From contig DRKO01000167.1 in NCBI GenBank assembly GCA_011051745.1, forward strand, positions 1 to 18,162: 18,162 nt of DNA, given 5' to 3'. Below are positions 13,691 to 18,162 of this stretch, piece by piece. The DNA comes from Chloroflexota bacterium. Lineage in GTDB: Bacteria > Chloroflexota > Anaerolineae > Aggregatilineales > UBA3940. The notes beneath the pieces are model-generated. The model was given only the letters and a program-made list of their open reading frames with translations, was not told the DNA's origin and made no database searches. Every line of letters begins with the position of its first letter. Positions within the stretch are counted from its first letter, which is position 1. A program made the position numbers and the translations under genes.

Positions 13691-15484
13691 CTACGAGAGC
13701 ATGGATTCCCGCCCCGGCCTGCCGTCGAGGTCGGGCTTGCCGGGCACGTAGTCCCGCAGGATGCTTTCCCCGATGAACTCGCGCAGCAGCGAGTTGTCGG
13801 GGATCAGATCGGTGCGCTTCAGCGGCTCCACCCATCCCAGGAAGGAGAGCAGCCGCTTGGCCTCGATGTGGTGGGGGGATTGATGCGCGACCTGCAGGAG
13901 CAACGGCTCGGCTTTGGGGCGCAGAACGGCCAGCTCGTAGACCAGCGCCGAGTTAAACATGATGTCGGCGTTCTCCTGATAGGGGAATATCCAGCGCCGC
14001 TCTCCCTGACGGACGTTCGGCCAGTGGGAGAGCGTGTCGAGGGCCGAGTAGCCCCGGAACCGCGCATCGCGCACCATGCGGCGCAGCAGACGCACGTCGG
14101 TGGTCGGCACACGGTTGTGGCGGTCAATGTTCAACTGCGTCAGGCAGGAGACATACAGCCGGAAGACCCGCTCCGGCGGAATGGCCGGGATCAGCGCCGG
14201 GTTCAGCCCGTGAATCCCCTCGACGATCAGGATGTGATCGGGCGAAAGCCTGACCGTGTCGCCCCATTCGCGCCTGCCCGTGATGAAGTTGAAATGCGGG
14301 AGCCGGACTTCTTCCCCGTCCATCAGGGCCAGCAGTTGCTCGTTGAACAGTTCCAGATCAACGGTGTGCAGGTGCTCGAAGTCGAACCGGCCGTGTTCGT
14401 CACGCGGGGTTTTCTCCCGATCCACGAAGTAATCGTCAAGCCCCAGCGTGAAGGGCTTCAGGCCGTGCGCCAGTAGCTGGACGGCCAGCCGCTTGCTGCT
14501 CGTCGTCTTGCCGGAGGCGGACGGCCCGGCGATCAGCACCAGCCGCACATCCGGCTGACGTTCCACAATGGCATCGGCGATGTCGGCGAAGCGGCCTTCG
14601 TGCAGCGCCTCGGCGGCCAGAATCAGCTCGCGGGTGCGGCCTGTGCGGATCGCCTCGTTGAGCGCCCCCACGTCGTCCACGCCCAGCAGTTCCAGCCAGC
14701 GGGCGGTCTCCATAAAGACGCTGCGCAGCTTGGGCAACACCGTGATCGGTTGCAGGCGGGTCGGGTCAATCCGGCGCGGGAAGCGCAGGATGAAGCCGTC
14801 TCCGTCCCCTACCAGATCAAAGATGGTGAGATAGCCGGTGCTGGGAACCATGTACCCGTAGAAGTAGTTACGCACCCCGCACAGTTCGTAGAGGATCAGA
14901 TAGTCCTTTTTGCGGTTCTTCATCAGGCGCAGCTTGTCGTCGTCGCCCCGCTCCCTGAAGAGCGCGATCGCCTCCTCCAGCGGCACGGAGAGGCGGACGA
15001 TGGGCGCGTTCTCCCTGACAAGCTCCTGCATCCGGGCCCTGATCTGCGCCAGCTCGTCCTCGCTGAACGGCTTCCCCTCGAAGACCCGGCAGTAGTAGCC
15101 GCCAAAAGGCAGGGCGTGGTCAATCGTGATCCGGCGCTCTGGATATAGCTCACCGGCGGCGACGAGCAACAGGAACGAGAGGGAACGGCGGTAGATGCGC
15201 AGGCCGTCGCTGTCGCGCACCAGCACCGGCGAGACGGTCACGTCCCGCTCAATCGGGATGGTCAGTTCCTTCAGCCTGCCGTCCACGATGGCGGCGACGG
15301 CGGTTCGGCTGCGGTCCGCGTCCGGCGGGCGGACGGGCGGGATGAGCTCCGGGTAAACCTGCTTGAAATATACTTCCAGCGGCGTGCCGACCGGCGCACT
15401 CCAGATCGAGCCGTCGGCCATGGTGACGCGGGCGGTTCGCCGCCTGCGTGACCGGGTTACTTTAAGGGATCGCTCGTTGGTCAT
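13691..15484 (-). CDS. Nucleoside (uridine-type) kinase with N-terminal ThrRS-like region
   Basis: This 597-residue protein has the architecture of the long uridine-kinase-related nucleoside kinases known from Thermotoga and Clostridia. Residues about 16-90 resemble a TGS domain. Residues about 95-270 resemble the ThrRS second additional domain (FGGYYCRVFEGKPFSEDEL). Residues about 312-510 are a P-loop kinase of the uridine kinase/phosphoribulokinase family: Walker A GPSASGKTT at 320-328, LGLDDYFVDREKTP at about 347-360, FDFEHLHTVD, and ILIVEGIHGLNP at about 418-429. The expected reaction is phosphorylation of a pyrimidine or related nucleoside with ATP. The editing-type HxxxH of the ThrRS domain is not seen, so tRNA editing is unlikely. 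The ATG has AGGAAA upstream. A -10 box and a tandem repeat lie just before the gene. Confidence 0.88.
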   Translation of the reverse strand: MTNERSLKVTRSRRRRTARVTMADGSIWSAPVGTPLEVYFKQVYPELIPPVRPPDADRSRTAVAAIVDGRLKELTIPIERDVTVSPVLVRDSDGLRIYRRSLSFLLLVAAGELYPERRITIDHALPFGGYYCRVFEGKPFSEDELAQIRARMQELVRENAPIVRLSVPLEEAIALFRERGDDDKLRLMKNRKKDYLILYELCGVRNYFYGYMVPSTGYLTIFDLVGDGDGFILRFPRRIDPTRLQPITVLPKLRSVFMETARWLELLGVDDVGALNEAIRTGRTRELILAAEALHEGRFADIADAIVERQPDVRLVLIAGPSASGKTTSSKRLAVQLLAHGLKPFTLGLDDYFVDREKTPRDEHGRFDFEHLHTVDLELFNEQLLALMDGEEVRLPHFNFITGRREWGDTVRLSPDHILIVEGIHGLNPALIPAIPPERVFRLYVSCLTQLNIDRHNRVPTTDVRLLRRMVRDARFRGYSALDTLSHWPNVRQGERRWIFPYQENADIMFNSALVYELAVLRPKAEPLLLQVAHQSPHHIEAKRLLSFLGWVEPLKRTDLIPDNSLLREFIGESILRDYVPGKPDLDGRPGRESMLS

Positions 15485-15508
15485 GACGGTGTTTTCCTGT
15501 GGACATCG

Positions 15509-15538
15509 GGATTCGCCCGTTACCGGATTCGCCCGTTA
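15509..15538. repeat. Tandem 14-nt direct repeat at the nucleoside kinase promoter
   Basis: Two exact copies of a 14-mer (GGATTCGCCCGTTA) occur at 15509-15522 and 15525-15538, a 16-bp period. They cover the region just downstream of the predicted -10 box of the leftward kinase gene, where a bound regulator would block initiation. Confidence 0.7.
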
Positions 15539-15544
15539 ATTGTA
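15539..15544 (-). promoter_or_regulatory. -10 box of the nucleoside kinase promoter
   Basis: Reading leftward the box is TACAAT, followed by TA. The -35 region is weak (only CGGGAA-type matches at 17 bp). The initiation site would fall near 15532, giving a leader of about 48 nt. Confidence 0.45.
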
Positions 15545-15597
15545 ACGCAAATTCAGGGCCGTTCCCGAAATCCCGACGGCGTATGTGCTGCCCCGGC

Positions 15598-15627
15598 GGG
15601 CGGGCGGGGTGGCAGGGGGGCCTGGGG
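15598..15627 (+). other. G-quadruplex-type motif next to the MOSC stop codon
   Basis: The plus strand has G-runs of 3, 3, 4, 6 and 4 (15598-15600, 15602-15604, 15606-15609, 15615-15620, 15624-15627) with loops of 1, 1, 5 and 3 nt. This meets the usual four-run G-quadruplex pattern and directly abuts the stop codon of the leftward MOSC gene. Confidence 0.5.
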
Positions 15628-16047
15628 CTAATCCAGCACGATGACCGGGTCCCCGACGCGCACCTGCCCGCCTTCCAGCACACGGAACAGCATCCCGCGC
15701 CGCCCGCGCGACTCCTCCTGCAGGCCGGGGCGGAGGGAGTCCATAAAATCGCAGGGGGTGCAGGGGACGGTCGTCTCCAGCAACACCGGCCCGATCCGCA
15801 CGCGCTGGCCGCGCTCCAGCGCCATGATGTCAATCCCCCGCGTGGTGAGGTTCTCCCGCACGTCGCCCGGCTGAAGGCCGAACTCCTCCAGAATCTCGGC
15901 GGAGATGATCAACACCTGGCGCTTGCTGCCCGGACGGGCCTTGCGATCCCCTTCCAGCCCGAAATCGGTCAGGATGTTTGCCCTCTCCAGTGAACGCATC
16001 GGCGCGGAGACCTCCGCCGAGATGTGTATCGCGATCACCTGCCCCAT
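15628..16047 (-). CDS. MOSC domain protein
   Basis: This 139-residue protein is about the size of a stand-alone MOSC domain (the C-terminal domain of eukaryotic molybdenum cofactor sulfurase and of YiiM/YuaD-type proteins). Visible family parts are the start GQVIAIHIS, the region GLEGDRKARPG with the conserved G-D, QVLIIS, the turn DVRENLTTRGIDI (ENL-T-G-I/D core), LLETTVPCTPC and the closing GGQVRVGDPV. The conserved cysteine in VPC would carry or bind sulfur or metal. These proteins are thought to act in sulfur transfer or reduction of N-hydroxylated substrates with molybdenum cofactor, but the role of short bacterial forms is unclear. The ATG at 16045-16047 has GGGAGAG upstream; the longer frame to 16185 overlaps the PPOX gene in another frame. 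It is the last gene of the three-gene leftward group, 25 bp after the PPOX gene. Confidence 0.88.
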   Translation of the reverse strand: MGQVIAIHISAEVSAPMRSLERANILTDFGLEGDRKARPGSKRQVLIISAEILEEFGLQPGDVRENLTTRGIDIMALERGQRVRIGPVLLETTVPCTPCDFMDSLRPGLQEESRGRRGMLFRVLEGGQVRVGDPVIVLD

Positions 16048-16072
16048 CGCTCTCTCCCTGTTGTCCCTGTGT

Positions 16073-16471
16073 CTAGCCCTGAGCCACGACCTTCTCCGGC
16101 GCGATCCGGTAGATACGGCGCACCTCGTCCGGCCCCCGGTACGGGTACTTCTCGACGCCCAGATACTTCTGCGCCAGCCGGTCAATGTGGGCGTCCGCCC
16201 CCTCCTCGGTGATCTCGACCACCCGCCCCCGGATTTCCAGATAGCGGTACGGGTTATCCGGATCGGAGATTTCGATGGCGACCTGCGGGCGGGCCTCCAT
16301 GTTTCGATCCTTGACGCGCCCCTTCGCCGAGTTCACCAGCACATACTCGCCATCATAGTCCACCCAGACGGGCGTCACCTGCGGAGAGCCATCCGGCATC
16401 AGGGTTGCCAGATGGGCGAAAGCCCTCTTCTCGAACAGGTCTTTAAACGAGTCGGGGATGTGCTCGCTCAT
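16073..16471 (-). CDS. PPOX-fold (pyridoxamine-phosphate-oxidase-like) F420/FMN-binding protein
   Basis: This 132-residue protein has the usual length of short split-barrel flavin-type enzymes. It contains the family start FLEKRAFAHLATLMPDGSP-like segment (about 14-32), QVTPVWVDYDGEYVLVNS, the basic KGRVKDRNMEARPQVAIEI that contacts cofactor phosphates, the YLEIRGRVVEI strand, and IDRLAQKYLG near the C terminus. It matches the class often called PPOX, F420-dependent (TIGR03618-like). Whether it uses F420 or FMN cannot be decided by eye, and the substrate is unknown. The ATG at 16469-16471 has AGGAGG 8 nt upstream; the longer frame to 16708 overlaps the protease gene. It lies 32 bp after the site-2 protease and is probably in the same operon. 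Confidence 0.88.
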   Translation of the reverse strand: MSEHIPDSFKDLFEKRAFAHLATLMPDGSPQVTPVWVDYDGEYVLVNSAKGRVKDRNMEARPQVAIEISDPDNPYRYLEIRGRVVEITEEGADAHIDRLAQKYLGVEKYPYRGPDEVRRIYRIAPEKVVAQG

Positions 16472-16503
16472 CGGAATTTCCTCCTGTCGGCGGTTCCCCG
16501 GTC

Positions 16504-17826
16504 CTATACGGGCCAGTGCAGCAACGCGGCTGACGGGATCGAGGAAACCGTCAGCGGCGTGGGAGTGAACAGCAGAATGAAGACGATCAGCACGAACAGC
16601 CCCAGCGCCCTGCGCTTGCCGTCCAGATCGGTGATCTCGTCCAGCACCGGCGCGTGGCGGCGCAACAGCAGGGTGATCATCAGAATCCACAGCCACCAGC
16701 CGCTCCATCCGAAGCCCAGATCAATGATCCCGGCGTCACGCAGCGAGCCAGCCGTCGCCAGAACGATCAGACCGGCGAGGACCGGCCCCCGCGCCCGGCG
16801 GGCCTTATCCCCGAACAGCCCGTACAGCACATGTCCGCCGTCGAGTTGCCCAACCGGCAGCAGATTCAGGGCGGTGACCAGAAAACCTGCCCAGGCAGCG
16901 AAGGCGACGGGATGAACCCAGACATCCAGATCGCCGCTCGGCAGCACCCGCCCGAAGATCAGATACTTCAGCCCCAGATAGGCCAGCGATTGCCCCTCGT
17001 GCAGGATTGCCGCTCCCACCCCCTGCGGCAGGCTCTCGATGAACGCCTCGGTCGTCGTCACCTCTGAGAGCATCAGGCCGACGATCATCACCGGCACGGC
17101 GACGATCAGCCCGGCCAGCGGGCCTGCCACGCCGATATCAAACTGGATGCGGCGGTTGGGGGCCGGTTCGCGCATCGCGATCACCGCGCCGAGCGTCCCC
17201 AGAATGCCGAACGGGAGGGGGATAAAGTAAGGGAGGGTCGTCTGTACCCTGTAATGGCGGGCCACGAGATAATGCCCCATCTCATGCGTGCCGAGGATGC
17301 CCAGCAGAGCGAGCGTGTACAGCCCACCCGTCATCAGCGCCTCCCGGAACTGGGCTGCTGTGGGGAGCAGGTTGGCGGGGATGGCGGCGGGCGTGTTGCC
17401 CGTGATCTGATAGCCCAGCGCAACGAGGAACGGCACGTATAGCTCACCCTGCACACCGACGTAGAACACGCTTATCAGCGTGGCGATCAGCAGCAGGATC
17501 GCCGTCCAGGGAGTGCCCGGCTTCTCGCGCCCGAAGACGGCCGGCAGGGCGCGGATCACATCTACATCATCCTCATGGCGCAGCAGGGGGGTGTGCTCCA
17601 CCGCCTCAAAGCGGGGCCGCAGGTAGTTGAACGCTTTCTCGGAGGGGACGATCAGCCGCCCCCGGATTCGGAGTGAGAAGCGGCCATCCCCCAGTGTGAT
17701 ATCGCGAATCTCCATCACCTCCGCCGCCGCCCGGCGCATGACCTCAATCGCGCTATCGGGGGGCAGGGGGGGCGGGGTCATCCGCAACGGGCCGCCCGGT
17801 CCCACGCTGAAGAAGTCTTCTGCCAT
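16504..17826 (-). CDS. Site-2 protease family (M50) membrane metalloprotease, EGY-like
   Basis: This is a 440-residue protein. Residues about 1-100 are a soluble cytoplasmic part with a short alpha/beta domain (VMEIRDITLGDGRFSLRIRG). Membrane segments then follow from about 107 to the C terminus. The zinc site is complete: HEMGH at 181-185 and the third ligand Asp in NLLPVGQLDGGH at 321-332. The soluble N-domain and the arrangement of helices resemble EGY-type proteases of cyanobacteria, chloroplasts and Chloroflexota rather than RseP; no PDZ domain is seen. Such enzymes cut substrates inside the membrane, often anti-sigma factors or membrane-bound regulators, but its substrate is unknown. 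The ATG at 17824-17826 has only a weak GGAAGG site about 11 nt upstream. It leads the group with the PPOX and MOSC genes. Confidence 0.9.
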   Translation of the reverse strand: MAEDFFSVGPGGPLRMTPPPLPPDSAIEVMRRAAAEVMEIRDITLGDGRFSLRIRGRLIVPSEKAFNYLRPRFEAVEHTPLLRHEDDVDVIRALPAVFGREKPGTPWTAILLLIATLISVFYVGVQGELYVPFLVALGYQITGNTPAAIPANLLPTAAQFREALMTGGLYTLALLGILGTHEMGHYLVARHYRVQTTLPYFIPLPFGILGTLGAVIAMREPAPNRRIQFDIGVAGPLAGLIVAVPVMIVGLMLSEVTTTEAFIESLPQGVGAAILHEGQSLAYLGLKYLIFGRVLPSGDLDVWVHPVAFAAWAGFLVTALNLLPVGQLDGGHVLYGLFGDKARRARGPVLAGLIVLATAGSLRDAGIIDLGFGWSGWWLWILMITLLLRRHAPVLDEITDLDGKRRALGLFVLIVFILLFTPTPLTVSSIPSAALLHWPV

Positions 17827-17919
17827 GTAAAGACGCCCTTCCTGATTGTCTGTTCCTGAGTGTCGGTCGTAAGGCTGCTCCGTGTCGGCTCTGCCTGTGC
17901 AGCCCCCGTGTACGCAGTA

Positions 17920-17925
17920 ATTGTA
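17920..17925 (-). promoter_or_regulatory. -10 box upstream of the site-2 protease
   Basis: Leftward TACAAT followed by TA, the same octamer as at the nucleoside kinase promoter. No good -35 box was found at the normal distance. The leader would be about 85 nt. Confidence 0.4.
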
Positions 17926-17984
17926 CCGCAGAAGGGAACGGCTTCGCCTCTCCCCTCCGGTTGTTGCAGGCGGCTGGCATTTAC

Positions 17985-18013
17985 TTGACGGTCTTCTGAC
18001 ATTTTCCTGACAG
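17985..18013 (-). promoter_or_regulatory. Pho-box-like triple direct repeat
   Basis: On the minus strand three 7-mers, CTGTCAG, ATGTCAG and CCGTCAA, follow each other with 4-bp A/G linkers (GAAA, AAGA). This is the 7+4 bp (11-bp period) layout of PhoB-type boxes, whose known unit is CTGTCAT. It points leftward, toward the site-2 protease gene about 160 bp away. A matching -10 box at the usual distance is not evident. Confidence 0.5.
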
Positions 18014-18118
18014 CCCTTCCTTCAAACGTCAGTCCTGGATAAACTGATGGGGGCTCTGCCCTGTGATCGGCGTTTCCATCGCCGTGACCCCGCGCCGATT
18101 TTCTATACAAAAGTTCCC

Positions 18119-18149
18119 CCATACCCGCCTGAGCGCCGATGTGGTATGG
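18119..18149. repeat. Short inverted repeat at the right edge
   Basis: Arms CCATACC (18119-18125) and GGTATGG (18143-18149) flank 17 bp. It could be an operator for a gene beyond the window, but arms of 7 bp may occur by chance. Confidence 0.3.
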
Positions 18150-18162
18150 TTGTGGATGCCGG

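Larger units (their letters stand above)
17827..18162. other. 336-bp region without a supported gene
   Basis: This stretch lies upstream of the site-2 protease. I see no protein-coding frame with a start, ribosome site and family features. It holds a Pho-box-like triple repeat, a -10 box for the leftward protease gene and a short inverted repeat near the right edge. A TATAGA (minus) / TATACA (plus) box near 18104 may be part of another promoter. A rightward gene could begin beyond the edge. Confidence 0.55.

Noticed and set aside
12512..14476. A 654-codon open frame on the plus strand
   Set aside because: It is antisense to the amidase and nucleoside kinase genes, both of which have clear family motifs. 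Its product is rich in Arg/Gly/Val/Gln with no recognisable domain, as expected from GC-rich shadow frames.
17778..18122. A 114-codon minus-strand frame overlapping the start of the site-2 protease
   Set aside because: It runs out of frame into the protease gene, has no recognised domain and crosses the promoter-like elements.

Overview
The window is GC-rich (roughly 63-66% by eye) and carries about a dozen complete genes plus one 5'-truncated gene. The gene set includes a Ser/Thr kinase without a membrane anchor, an NB-ARC/TPR regulator, a lipoprotein folding catalyst, a single-pass cell-wall amidase, an EGY-type site-2 protease, an F420/FMN PPOX-fold protein and a ThrRS-like nucleoside kinase. 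Together with the GC content and GTG starts, this suggests a free-living Chloroflexota bacterium (Anaerolineae-like). That placement is inferred from gene style only. No rRNA, tRNA, CRISPR array, transposase or phage gene was seen.

Layout. (1) 3-3861, rightward: the end of a membrane-anchored protein with three extracellular Ig-like repeats, then a large membrane-embedded spermidine-synthase-like protein. (2) 3871-6096, leftward: a Ser/Thr kinase-trypsin-zinc-knuckle fusion followed by a small Mth938/DUF498 protein. (3) 6097-6365: a very AT-rich divergent control region holding a regular array of inverted repeats. (4) 6366-9849, rightward: a Fic adenylyltransferase with a C-terminal winged helix, then an NB-ARC ATPase with six TPRs. 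(5) 9887-15484, leftward: nucleoside kinase, amidase, glutaredoxin-like protein, short-chain dehydrogenase and a DsbA-like/cyclophilin lipoprotein, probably one or two transcription units. (6) 15628-17826, leftward: site-2 protease, PPOX-fold protein and MOSC protein, probably one operon. (7) 17827-18162: a non-coding end with a Pho-box-like element.

The most striking feature is the array at 6176-6348. Five inverted-repeat units with arms TTATTAAA / TTTAATAA alternate exactly between 31 and 22 bp and are always separated by 9-bp G/C-rich spacers, giving a 71-bp super-period. It lies between the promoter of the kinase-protease and the start of the Fic gene. It looks like an operator array; the winged helix of the Fic protein is an obvious but unproven candidate ligand.

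Functional reading. The centre (3871-9849) groups three signalling devices: protein phosphorylation plus proteolysis, AMPylation, and a STAND switch with a protein-binding TPR superhelix. The left-pointing genes on the right side are mostly envelope, redox and protein-quality functions. Several start codons were moved from the longest reading frame to an internal codon with a good ribosome binding site, a lipobox or the family start; the individual entries explain each choice.
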